A stretch of 51,611 nt of DNA from Planctomycetaceae bacterium (lineage in GTDB: Bacteria; Planctomycetota; Planctomycetia; Pirellulales; Pirellulaceae): NCBI GenBank assembly GCA_007121535.1, contig SKKK01000032.1, positions 1 to 51,611 on the forward strand, in the 5' to 3' direction. Made by a program: the position numbers and the translations under genes. The notes under the pieces are model-generated. The model was not told where the DNA came from. It worked only from the letters and a program-made list of their open reading frames with translations, and ran no database searches. Shown piece after piece: positions 44,207-51,611 of the stretch (the first letter of the stretch is position 1; each line of letters opens with the position of its first letter).

Positions 44207-45220
44207 ATGAAACTGAAACTGCACACCTTCGATCTGCCGCTCCGCCACGTGTTCACGATCGCCCGCGAATCGATCGCCGTCCAACGCACCTTGATCGTCG
44301 AATTGGAAGAAGAAGGCGTCAGCGGCTATGGGGAAGCGACGACCAACGCCTATTACGGGGCGACGATCCGGACGATGACCGACGCGTTGGTTTCGGTCGA
44401 AGACGAATTGCTGCGGCGTGACATCGACGACCCGGCCCAACTATGGGACGATCTGTACCCTGCGTTGCACGAGCATCCGTTCGCACAATGTGCGCTGGAC
44501 CAGGCGGCTCATGACCTGTGGGGCAAGCGGCTCGGCCAACCCGTGTACCAGTTGTGGGGCCTGAGCCTCCATCAACTGCCCGTCTCGAACTATACGATCG
44601 GCATCGACACCATCGAGACGATGGTCCGCAAGATGCAGGAGTTTCCCGATTGGCCGATCTATAAAATCAAGCTGGGAACCGACCACGATCTGGAGATCGT
44701 CCGCCAGTTGCGCCAGCATACGAACGCCGTGTTTCGAGTCGATGCGAATTGCGGCTGGACTGCCGAGCAAACGTTGGAGAACGCGCAAGCGTTGAAAGAG
44801 TGGAACGTGGAATTCATCGAGCAGCCGCTGCCCGCCGAGTGCTGGGAAGACATGCGCCGCGTGCATGATCGGTGTGTCCTGCCGGTGATCGCCGACGAGA
44901 GCTGCATCATCCCGGCGGACGTGGACCGCTGTGTCAACCATTTTCACGGCATCAACATCAAGCTGTCCAAGTGCGGCGGCCTCACCCCGGCCCGCCGCAT
45001 GATCCAGCGGGCTCGCGAGTTGCAAATGCGAGTGATGGTGGGGTGCATGACCGAGTCGACCGTCGGCATCTCGGCCATCGCCCAACTCTTGCCCTTGCTG
45101 GACTACGTGGACATGGACGGCGCTTTGCTGCTGGCACAGGATATCGCCACGGGCGTCCGCGTCGAACAGGGCCGCTGCATCTATCCCTCAACGCCCGGTC
45201 ACGGTGTCCAGTTCCCGTAA
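44207..45220 (+). CDS. dgcA: Enolase-superfamily racemase/epimerase, DgcA-like
   Basis: This 337-residue enzyme has the muconate-lactonizing subgroup layout. The base pair K153/K155 is in YKIKLG, metal ligands are D179 (RVDAN), E205 (FIEQP) and D230 (IADES), and the opposite-face lysine K252 is in INIKLSKCGG. Relatives include L-Ala-D/L-Glu dipeptide epimerases. Adjacency to the DgcN-like gene favours N-acetyl-D-glutamate racemase, but a dipeptide epimerase for murein peptides is the main alternative. The last five codons and the TAA stop form the first part of a 42-bp unit that is then repeated three more times downstream. Confidence 0.82.
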   Translation: MKLKLHTFDLPLRHVFTIARESIAVQRTLIVELEEEGVSGYGEATTNAYYGATIRTMTDALVSVEDELLRRDIDDPAQLWDDLYPALHEHPFAQCALDQAAHDLWGKRLGQPVYQLWGLSLHQLPVSNYTIGIDTIETMVRKMQEFPDWPIYKIKLGTDHDLEIVRQLRQHTNAVFRVDANCGWTAEQTLENAQALKEWNVEFIEQPLPAECWEDMRRVHDRCVLPVIADESCIIPADVDRCVNHFHGINIKLSKCGGLTPARRMIQRARELQMRVMVGCMTESTVGISAIAQLLPLLDYVDMDGALLLAQDIATGVRVEQGRCIYPSTPGHGVQFP

Positions 45221-45370
45221 GCGGCAAGGCGCTAGCCGCCGGTCGGTGTCCAGATCCTGTGAGCGGCAAGGCGCTAGCCGCCGGTCGGTGTCCAGATCCT
45301 GTGAGCGGCAAGGCGCTAGCCGCCGGTCGGTGTCCAGATCCTGTGAGCGGCAAGGCGCTAGCCGCCGGTC
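45203..45370. repeat. Four-copy 42-bp tandem repeat at the dgcA 3' end
   Basis: Units start at 45203, 45245, 45287 and 45329. Each reads GGTGTCCAG, then a short variable part, then AGCGGCAAGGCGCTAGCCGC, which forms a small GCGGC/GCCGC hairpin. Unit 1 is the true gene end with TAA. Units 2-4 are identical to each other and have TGA at the same place. The array therefore copied the gene end together with a hairpin repeat. There are no spacers, so it is not a CRISPR. Confidence 0.92.
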
Positions 45371-45377
45371 GGTCGCG

Positions 45378-45410
45378 TCGAAGACCGTCGCCCGTGGACT
45401 TGGTCTTCGA
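45378..45410. terminator. Possible bidirectional terminator hairpin
   Basis: TCGAAGACC (45378-45386) pairs perfectly with GGTCTTCGA (45402-45410) across a 15-nt loop. It lies between the convergent dgcA and RNA methyltransferase genes. No U-tract follows, so termination is only a suggestion. The rest of 45411-45476 shows nothing further. Confidence 0.35.
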
Positions 45411-45476
45411 GACGCTGCATTCGGCGGAGTGCAGGATTTCCACGCGCTGGCAAACGCGACTACTTCTCGCCTTCCG

Positions 45477-46283
45477 TCATCGTACCGATTGGCCGGTCGT
45501 GAACGTGTACAGGAAGATTCCGGCAGCCACGCTGGCGTTCAAGGAATCCACGCCCGGTTCCATGGCGATGGTCACTCGCCGGTCGCACAATTCGATCCAG
45601 GATGCATCCAGCCCCCAGCCTTCACTGCCGAACAACAGCGCGGCCCGCTCGGGAATTTCAAGGCTACCGAGCGATTCGGCGGTGGCATCCAGTACGGTCG
45701 CGACCAATCGCACGCGATGCTGCTGGCGCAAGCGGATCAGCTCGCTCCGCAGATCCTGCGGCGCCAGCACGGGAACGCGAAAATTGGCGCCCATCGATGT
45801 CCTTGCCACTCGTCGCGAAAACGGATCGGCACAATCCGGCCCCAGCAAGACGGCCTTGACCCCCAACGCTGCGCTGGTCCGCAGGATTCCGCCCACGTTC
45901 TCCGGATCCTGGATACCGATGCAGACCGCCAAGGTCATCCGAGCATCGGCGAAAATCGTCGAGTGGCTGGCATCCGCCCAAGCGGGGCGATGGCCACACG
46001 CCAGCACGCCCCGGTGGAAATGGAAACCGGCCAACCGATGGATCTCGTCCCGCTTCAGTACGTATATCGGGATCGAATCGCTCATCTGCTCCGACAGCCG
46101 ATCGACAAAACGCGGCTCGCAAACCACGGAAGCCACCCGCAACGGACTCGCCAACAAACGCTCGGTCACCAGCAGGCCTTCGACCACGAACCACGATCGA
46201 AACCGTGGATCCTGCAGGGCCTTCAAATCACGATAAACGTCCAGGCGTGGATCGTCCAGGCGATCGATAACGATAGGCGGCAT
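45477..46283 (-). CDS. TrmH/SpoU-family RNA methyltransferase
   Basis: The product has 268 residues from the ATG at 46283 (MPPIVIDRLDDPRLD). The frame stays open upstream, but only through palindromic repeats, so those codons are rejected. The N-terminal substrate-binding part is followed by the SPOUT domain with motif 1 (DPENVGGILRTSAALGV), motif 2 (FGSEGWGL) and motif 3 (IAMEPGVDSLNASVAAGI), which form the knotted SAM site. Enzymes of this class methylate 2'-O-ribose in rRNA or tRNA. The exact target cannot be told. It is divergent from the PL11 lyase gene and convergent with dgcA. Confidence 0.92.
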   Translation of the reverse strand: MPPIVIDRLDDPRLDVYRDLKALQDPRFRSWFVVEGLLVTERLLASPLRVASVVCEPRFVDRLSEQMSDSIPIYVLKRDEIHRLAGFHFHRGVLACGHRPAWADASHSTIFADARMTLAVCIGIQDPENVGGILRTSAALGVKAVLLGPDCADPFSRRVARTSMGANFRVPVLAPQDLRSELIRLRQQHRVRLVATVLDATAESLGSLEIPERAALLFGSEGWGLDASWIELCDRRVTIAMEPGVDSLNASVAAGIFLYTFTTGQSVR

Positions 46284-46431
46284 AGCGGATCCTGCTGCTC
46301 GGGCTGGCTGACGTTGGTCGACCATCATAGTCGGGAACGACCTCGCGTCAAACTCGGGCAACGCACTAGCTTGTTGAAAAACGACACTGGCTCCGAGTGG
46401 AAACTGCGAAGCGCCGACCGAGTTCGGCGAG

Positions 46432-46632
46432 GGTCTCCGACCCTGCCCCGTGTTCGGCGAAGGTCTCTGAAGTTGCGCATTGCTGCGGAAAGTAGCCGAA
46501 TTCCCGAGAATTCGGGCGGTCGTGACCAGGACGCCACGCTCGCCAACGCCACGAATTCTCGGGAATTCGGCTACGCGCAACTTCAAAGGCAAAGGTCTCT
46601 GACCCCGCCGAAACCGCCGACCGAAGGTCTCC
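46432..46632. repeat. Nested palindrome and GGTCTC-repeat cluster
   Basis: GGTCTC-type units at 46432-46470 and 46594-46632 flank a nested inverted repeat. Inner arms at 46492-46513 and 46553-46574 are perfect over 22 bp (containing GAATTCCCGAGAATTC), and outer arms AAGTTGCGC/GCGCAACTT lie at 46470-46478 and 46575-46583. The 46594-46632 unit matches 20173-20211 in reverse complement. It fills most of the 404-bp divergent intergenic region between the RNA methyltransferase and PL11 lyase genes, which should also hold their promoters. Confidence 0.85.
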
Positions 46633-46687
46633 CGCAAGATGCCGGACGGCGCTTCAGTCGTAAACGAATCCTGCTATACTCAAGCGG

Positions 46688-48595
46688 ATGAAGAACGATG
46701 AACGACAATCGCGAATTTGCACGGTGGTGCTCGTCAGCCTGGCGTGCTCGATCATCCTTTTCGGCTTGCCATCCGAGACCCCCGCGCAGATGCAGGTGGA
46801 GGATCTGAAACGTGGGCTGATCGCCGTCCGTCAAGGCGACGGGTATTACTTGAGCTGGCGTTTGCTGGGGAACGAGCCCTGTGACACGGTGTTTCACGTC
46901 TACCGCGATGATCGGCGAATCAACGAGGAACCGATCACCGAAGCCACGATTTTTCTCGATCGACACGCCCCTGTTCACAGCACGTACACGGTCACCGCCC
47001 TGATCGACGATCGGGAAATGGCGGCCAGCGAGCCCGCTCGCATGATCCACCGGACGCAGGGTCAGCATGCTGGCTATTTCGATATCCCGCTGCAACGCCC
47101 CGACCCCGGTCTGCACGGCGGGGTATATACGCCCAACGATGCCTCGGTGGGAGACTTGACCGGCGACGGACACTACGAGATCGTGTTGAAGTGGGAACCG
47201 TCCAATGCCCGAGATAACGCCCACCGAGGGGTCACGGACCGTGTCTTGCTGGACGCCTATACGTTGGACGGGAACCATCTGTGGCGGATCGACTTGGGGC
47301 CCAACATCCGAGCCGGCGCCCATTACACCCAGTTCATGGTCTATGACTTCGACGGAAACGGCCGCGCAGAGTTGATGGTCAAGACGGCTCCCGGAACCCG
47401 AGACGGAACCGGTCAATTCCTGAGCCAAGGACCGGCGGCCGATGCGGATCACCAGCGGCGGTACCGAAATCGACAAGGCTACATCCTGCAAGGCCCGGAA
47501 TACCTGACCGCATTCGACGGGCGGACAGGGGCCGAACTGGCGACGGTGGATTACGTCCCCCCGCGAGACAACGTTTCGGCTTGGGGCGATGACTACGGCA
47601 ACCGCGTCGATCGTTTCCTGGCGGCGGTGGCCTATTTGGACGGCTCGCGGCCAAGTGCCGTCTTTTGCCGAGGCTACTACACTCGAATGGTGTTGGCTGC
47701 GTGGGATTGGCGCGACGGCCGGTTGAATCGTCGCTGGATCTTCGACACCGATCAGCCGCCGTACAATCATCGACGATGGCGGGGACAAGGAAATCATCAA
47801 CTGGCCGTCGTGGATGCCAACAACGACGGCCGGCACGATATCGTTTACGGGTCTGCCGTCATCGCCAGCGATGGGCGAGGGATGCACACCACGGGCTACG
47901 GCCATGGCGACGCGTTGCACGCAACGCACATGGTCAAAGGCGATCCGATCCCCAAGATCTTTATGCCGCACGAAGTGGGCGATTATGGCGTCACCCTCCG
48001 TCACGCCGACACGGGTGAGTTCCTGTTCGACGTGCGAAGACCGGGAGACATAGGACGCGGGGTCGCGGCTGAGCTGGATGCGGAAGTGCCGGGTTTCAAG
48101 TTTTGGGCCGCATCCCGACTGGGACTGTTCGATCTGCATGGTCAGGTGGTCGGCAGGATTCCGAATTCCATCAATCACGTGATCTGGTGGGACGGGGAAT
48201 TATCGAGGGAACTGCTCGATCGAAACCGGATCACCAAGTGGAGCGTCAAGCAACAACGGGGCATCCGGCTGCTGGATGCCGAGGGTGCCTTGTCGATCAA
48301 CGGGACCAAGGCGAATCCGAACCTGCAAGTCGATCTGTTCGGGGACTGGCGCGAAGAGGTGATCTTCCGCACCGAGGATAATCGGCACTTGCGGGTGTAC
48401 ACCACCACCATGCCGACATCGCACCGGCTGGTGACGCTGATGCACGACCCGGTGTACCGGGTGGCGATCGCCTGGCAGAACACGGCTTACAATCAACCGC
48501 CTCATCCCGGATACTACATCGCATCGGATATGGATTTTCCCCCACCCGCAGGAAACATCCGGGTAAACACCCGGCCAGACGCTTCTTCTCAGTGA
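46688..48595 (+). CDS. Exported rhamnogalacturonan lyase, PL11 family
   Basis: This 635-residue protein has a signal peptide (about 1-33). An N-terminal fibronectin-like part (about 36-125) precedes an eight-bladed propeller with FG-GAP/EF-like calcium loops such as DLTGDGHYEI, DFDGNGRAEL and DANNDGRHDI. Strings such as GYFDIPLQRP, DNVSAWGDDYGNR and INHVIWWDGEL are characteristic of PL11 (YesW-like) enzymes, which cleave the rhamnogalacturonan-I backbone of pectin by beta-elimination. The last residues (N-T-R-P-D-A-S-S-Q) and the stop are encoded by an end motif of the composite repeat, so the original C-terminus may have been altered slightly. The sialidase-like gene follows after 49 bp. Confidence 0.93.
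   Translation: MKNDERQSRICTVVLVSLACSIILFGLPSETPAQMQVEDLKRGLIAVRQGDGYYLSWRLLGNEPCDTVFHVYRDDRRINEEPITEATIFLDRHAPVHSTYTVTALIDDREMAASEPARMIHRTQGQHAGYFDIPLQRPDPGLHGGVYTPNDASVGDLTGDGHYEIVLKWEPSNARDNAHRGVTDRVLLDAYTLDGNHLWRIDLGPNIRAGAHYTQFMVYDFDGNGRAELMVKTAPGTRDGTGQFLSQGPAADADHQRRYRNRQGYILQGPEYLTAFDGRTGAELATVDYVPPRDNVSAWGDDYGNRVDRFLAAVAYLDGSRPSAVFCRGYYTRMVLAAWDWRDGRLNRRWIFDTDQPPYNHRRWRGQGNHQLAVVDANNDGRHDIVYGSAVIASDGRGMHTTGYGHGDALHATHMVKGDPIPKIFMPHEVGDYGVTLRHADTGEFLFDVRRPGDIGRGVAAELDAEVPGFKFWAASRLGLFDLHGQVVGRIPNSINHVIWWDGELSRELLDRNRITKWSVKQQRGIRLLDAEGALSINGTKANPNLQVDLFGDWREEVIFRTEDNRHLRVYTTTMPTSHRLVTLMHDPVYRVAIAWQNTAYNQPPHPGYYIASDMDFPPPAGNIRVNTRPDASSQ
48564..48590. repeat. Solo end motif of the composite repeat in the PL11 3' end
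   Basis: TAAACACCCGGCCAGACG continues into CTTCTTC and matches the left end at 12144 (CCGGCCAGACGCTTCTT identical). It encodes the last residues of the lyase. Confidence 0.65.
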
Positions 48596-48644
48596 AGGTG
48601 GCTGACTTTTAACAACCCGACATCAATGCCAAGGGAGGATGAAC

Positions 48645-50390
48645 ATGAACCGATTCGGCGTTACGAACCCCCTCTTATCTTTGGGGATGCTGGTTGTTGC
48701 AAGCATCGTGGGGATGAACCCGATCCAAGCGTCGCCGCGAGCAGTGATCGAAGTTCGTGAAGAAGCGGATGCCCAGGTGATGTGGTTCCGCCCGAACGCG
48801 ATGCTGTTTACCGACCGCAGCTACCGGCTGGCCGAGTGTCCTCCGGCCTTACAGGGCGAACGCTTCTTGCGAAGCTCGATTGATTCCACTCGGTTCGACG
48901 TGGTGCAGGACGGCCGTTTGATACTGTTGACGCCGCAGGCGATTCCCGGTGCGGCGTCCGAGATCGAAGCTCTCGAGGCACAGGGCTTCGCCCGGACCGA
49001 GCAGGATCTGTTCCAGTTGTTCGGCAGCAATGCGATCGATCGCGTGTTCGCGTACCAGAAGCAAGTAACCGCCGGTGAATCCTACCAGTTCGGAAAATGG
49101 GTTGTGGTGTTGGGGTTCGAACAGGCTCGATCCGCATTCGATCCGACGCGGGCTGCCGAGGCCAAACCGTACTACGTCTACCCTGCCGACATCCCGAACA
49201 CGGGCCGGTTGTTTGTGGATCAGCAGAAAGACAATCGTTCCGGGCACGGCGGCATCACGTTGACCGAGTGCCGCAACGGCGACATCCTGGCCTTTTACAG
49301 TGTGACTTGGGCGGAGAACTGGGGAGGCCACAGCGTCGCGGGATGGTCCGAGTATCGCCGCTCGACGGACGGAGGATTGACTTGGGGCGATCCGGTCGTT
49401 TTCGACTATTCCAAGCGGATGTGGGACGGCGGCGACGTGTTTTCTGCCATTGTGTTTTCCGTCATCACGGCGCCCGACGGGACGTTGATCGCCACCCTGA
49501 TGCGTTACGCGAACGCCCGTTGGGAAAAGCAAGAGGCGCCTGTCTACTTCCTGAGCGACGATCACGGACACACATGGAATGGTCCGCACTTGTTCGACGA
49601 AGCCGCCACCGTGCATGATATCTCGATGACGCTGAACACCGCGTTCGTGTACGACGACCAAGTGTTCATTGTGTTTCGAGGAGGCACGTCAAACATGAGT
49701 CCCGGTGGGCCACACACGTTGTGGGTCTCCGAGGACAACGGGCAATCCTTCCAGCGACGAAGCGTCCTGCCTTTCGAAGACGCCGATTACTACTGGGCCG
49801 CTGGCGTGTTGGACGACGGTCAGATCATCGTCTATACGTATCAGGCCCATCATCGCCGAGACGATCAGACCGCAGAACAGAACATCCCTTACGTGATCAG
49901 CACGGATGGTGGACATACGTGGTCGGACGTGCGTACCAGCCACTTTGCCAAAGGCATCCGCAATATGCAGTTGTCCGAGAAACTGGGCGAGTGGTACTTC
50001 ATCCACGGGCGAAGCGGCAGCTACCAGCGCGAGCGGGTCGGGGATGATCCCGGCCCGGGGAACTTCGTGCTGTACTCGTCCACCGATGGCATCCATTGGG
50101 ACGAAGGCATCGTGCTGATGAGTCGCCAGCAGACGCCGGGTGGGGGCGACTGCTATTCGGCCAACGAGATCATTGGCAAATACGATCCCGAAACGCCGAA
50201 ACGACTTTTGATCCATGCCGATGTCAGTTATGATGGCGCGAGAACCAACATGCACCACTGGTGGGTGACGATCGATCCATGGACCGGACAAGCGCCGACC
50301 GCTGCAACGTCGCCCAGCCTGGAAGCATCCGAGTCGATCGAAGGCAGCGCAGCGGAGGAAAGCGACGATCTGGGACTGGCAAGACAATAA
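48645..50390 (+). CDS. Exported sialidase-like protein with Asp boxes
   Basis: The product has 581 residues from ATG 48645, preferred over ATG 48639 because the AAGGGAGG at 48631-48638 would touch the earlier start. A signal peptide (about 1-27) is followed by an unassigned region and a six-bladed sialidase-type propeller. Five Asp boxes are visible: STDGGLTW, SDDHGHTW, SEDNGQSF, STDGGHTW and SSTDGIHW. The family includes exo-sialidases and many uncharacterised planctomycete hydrolases, so sialic acid is only one possible substrate. Pairing with the PL11 lyase suggests a role in processing pectin-like or other polysaccharides outside the cytoplasm. The catalytic residues were not assigned. 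Confidence 0.88.
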   Translation: MNRFGVTNPLLSLGMLVVASIVGMNPIQASPRAVIEVREEADAQVMWFRPNAMLFTDRSYRLAECPPALQGERFLRSSIDSTRFDVVQDGRLILLTPQAIPGAASEIEALEAQGFARTEQDLFQLFGSNAIDRVFAYQKQVTAGESYQFGKWVVVLGFEQARSAFDPTRAAEAKPYYVYPADIPNTGRLFVDQQKDNRSGHGGITLTECRNGDILAFYSVTWAENWGGHSVAGWSEYRRSTDGGLTWGDPVVFDYSKRMWDGGDVFSAIVFSVITAPDGTLIATLMRYANARWEKQEAPVYFLSDDHGHTWNGPHLFDEAATVHDISMTLNTAFVYDDQVFIVFRGGTSNMSPGGPHTLWVSEDNGQSFQRRSVLPFEDADYYWAAGVLDDGQIIVYTYQAHHRRDDQTAEQNIPYVISTDGGHTWSDVRTSHFAKGIRNMQLSEKLGEWYFIHGRSGSYQRERVGDDPGPGNFVLYSSTDGIHWDEGIVLMSRQQTPGGGDCYSANEIIGKYDPETPKRLLIHADVSYDGARTNMHHWWVTIDPWTGQAPTAATSPSLEASESIEGSAAEESDDLGLARQ

Positions 50391-50392
50391 CT

Positions 50393-50415
50393 GAGCGGAA
50401 TGGCGCTAGCCACCC
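50393..50415. repeat. Degenerate AGCGG...GCGCTAGCC repeat
   Basis: GAGCGGAATGGCGCTAGCC matches the hairpin part of the 42-bp array at 45203 with a few changes. As there, it sits directly behind a stop codon (50388-50390). Confidence 0.6.
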
Positions 50416-50419
50416 TTTC

Positions 50420-50445
50420 TAAGCACCCGGCCAGATATTTCTTGG
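50420..50445. repeat. Solo end motif of the composite repeat
   Basis: TAAGCACCCGGCCAGATA continues into TTTCTTGG and equals the terminal motif of the composite element, with ATATTTCTTGGTGG also present in reverse complement at about 20138-20151. No core or hairpin follows. Confidence 0.7.
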
Positions 50446-50713
50446 TGGCATCGTTCCGCTGGGAAGCACGTTCGGCAACCACCGAACCCACGAACGGTTC
50501 GACTTCCTTCTTTCCCGCCCGCCGCGCCGCCAGTTCGAGCACCGCAGGGTGGACCCCGGACGGGTGTCTTCCATGCAGCTTGTTTGAGGGCAGGGCGCGG
50601 GCCCTGCGAAGTGCGGGGGAAGCTCGTCGTCGAAGGTCGAGAACGCGTTGCCGCGACAGGTCGGGGCAACGAACGAATGGGAATCAGGACGGTGCCTCCC
50701 GAACGTCGCTCGG
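50446..50713. other. Intergenic region with a small hairpin, no gene seen
   Basis: GCAGGGC (50590-50596) and GCCCTGC (50601-50607) form a 7-bp hairpin. No protein-coding frame with family features was recognised here. The stretch separates the sialidase-like gene from the convergent nuclease relic. Confidence 0.4.
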
Positions 50714-51397
50714 TCAGGAGTCGCGGGATCGTAGACGCTGCTGCAGATCGGCCAGCATGGTGGACAGATCGCCGATTGTTCGTTCGCGCAGACTTGCAGT
50801 GGAAATCGACTCGTCGCCAAGTAGCTCTTGGAGTATCTGAATCTTTCCGATCACTGCACCCTCTTCTCGTCCCTCTTCTCGCGCGCTGTCCAATCCCCAT
50901 TGATAGTCGAGCTGAGCCTTCAATCGCTGGTCGTACATCATCCGATCCTCCGTTTTCTCCGCGATCGCTTCGACCACGGATATCGCCTGCTGAAACTCGA
51001 TGCCCGGCAATAATTCACGCAACCGCTGCGCCTCGTACTGGTCGGCAAACAAAAGGAAAAACGCCCACTGCTCGATCTCCGAAGCACCGGAAATCGTTTC
51101 TTCTTTCAAATTATACTTCGTCAGTTCCAACGTGTGTACCTCGATGGAATCCGCAATTTCCACCCCGTGTTCCGTATCTACCAGCCGGAATCGATGGTGA
51201 GCGACCTGGTCGTCGTGAAACAGGATCTTGTTGAGCAGGCAGATTGAGATCGCCGGTCGCAAATTCGCGTAATTCCCACGCGACTTTAACTGATCGACGT
51301 ACTCTCGATTACCTACGGCCGCGTCTATTGCGAGACTCAAACACGCAGATCTGGGGGGGCAAGCGAATGTCGGGCAAGGGAATTCTTGATGATGCAC
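50714..51397 (-). pseudogene. Truncated Rpn-family nuclease/transposase relic
   Basis: The open frame has 227 codons. Its middle matches Rpn (PD-(D/E)XK, YhgA-like) proteins: YVDQLKSRGNYANLRPAISI, then H-H-R-F-R-L-V-D and a segment ending IEVHTLELTKY, and a C-terminal E-E-G-R-E-E-G stretch. Rpn proteins usually have close to 300 residues, with a nuclease core at the N-terminus (D-x-x-F-K and E-M-Q motifs). That part is missing, and the first 25 residues are unlike the family. A run of seven G at about 51350-51356 may mark a frameshift. It is probably an inactive remnant of a mobile-type nuclease gene; a functional short form is less likely. Confidence 0.65.
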
Positions 51398-51611
51398 ATT
51401 CCGGTAGCGGCCTGCTGTTTCTTGTGTCAGCGAATCAATCGCGGCCGAGAATTCGTGGATTCCTTGATTCGTTGGGCAGTCCGATCGGCGTCAGGTCGGG
51501 GGAACAAGCTTGGCTGAGCGTTGCGGCCGTCCCCACGTCGATCTGTGCTTCGCTCGCCGAGTGCCTCCTTCAGACACATTGTCTCCAGCAGATTCGGAGA
51601 GGCCAACAGAT
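51398..51611. other. Right edge of window, no recognisable gene
   Basis: An open frame starting at ATG 51367 on the plus strand runs off the window end (about 81 codons) but matches no family I recognise. The minus strand, where the missing N-terminus of the Rpn relic would be expected, shows no clear continuation. Confidence 0.3.

Noticed and set aside
45203-45370. CRISPR array
   Set aside because: Units are contiguous 42-bp repeats with no spacers, and no cas genes are present.
46284-46637. Upstream extension of the RNA methyltransferase reading frame
   Set aside because: These codons translate palindromic repeats; the conserved protein starts at the ATG at 46283.

Overview
The window looks like a chromosome segment of a planctomycete, most likely in or near the Pirellulaceae. 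This is inferred from gene content, not from a marker gene. The supporting signs are moderately high GC, long MoxR/DUF58/von Willebrand A (vWA) operons with secreted HtrA-like proteins, a zinc-ribbon Ser/Thr kinase, a giant proline/alanine-rich protein in a TolQ-TolR operon, a pectin lyase and sialidase-like proteins, and many short palindromic repeats. No rRNA, tRNA, CRISPR, phage or transposase gene was recognised; the only mobile-type gene is a truncated Rpn nuclease relic at the right end.

Layout. (1) 1-805: a copy of a composite palindromic repeat, then a leader. (2) 806-19956: eleven co-oriented, mostly overlapping or closely spaced genes: MoxR ATPase, DUF58, BatA-like and vWA membrane proteins, a DUF4175-like protein, three exported proteins of unknown function, and three HtrA/trypsin-like proteins. 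Only the first HtrA-like protein keeps its catalytic triad. (3) 20244-21293, minus strand: an M50 site-2-type protease. (4) 21567-32983: a TPR protein, a TolQ/ExbB and TolR/ExbD pair, a 1783-residue membrane-anchored protein ending in a squalene-cyclase-like toroid, and a Ser/Thr kinase. (5) 32997-36307: divergent right-handed beta-helix protein and Tat-exported Gfo/Idh oxidoreductase. (6) 36327-37848, minus strand: CbiX-like chelatase and cysteine synthase. (7) 38125-45220: lysS, a LolC/E-type permease with its LolD-type ATPase, a class IV aminotransferase, and a dgcN-dgcA-like pair suggesting D-glutamate catabolism. (8) 45477-46283, minus strand: TrmH-family RNA methyltransferase. (9) 46688-50390: rhamnogalacturonan lyase (PL11) and an Asp-box sialidase-like protein. 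(10) 50714-51397, minus strand: truncated Rpn-type nuclease.

The most unusual signals are these. First, a dispersed composite repeat has ends sharing a TAAGCACCCGGCC-type motif; two copies carry the same core in opposite orientation between unchanged flanks, one copy lacks the core, and several solo ends exist. Second, such palindromes lie in frame inside genes, twice between the start codon and the hydrophobic core of a signal peptide. Third, an active HtrA-like protease is followed by two paralogues that have lost all three catalytic residues, one of them fused to a degenerate alpha/beta hydrolase. Fourth, a giant TonB-position protein follows TolQ-TolR. Fifth, a 42-bp tandem array has copied the last codons of the gene it follows.

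All family calls come from reading motifs by eye. No database search was run, and repeat comparisons are manual alignments.
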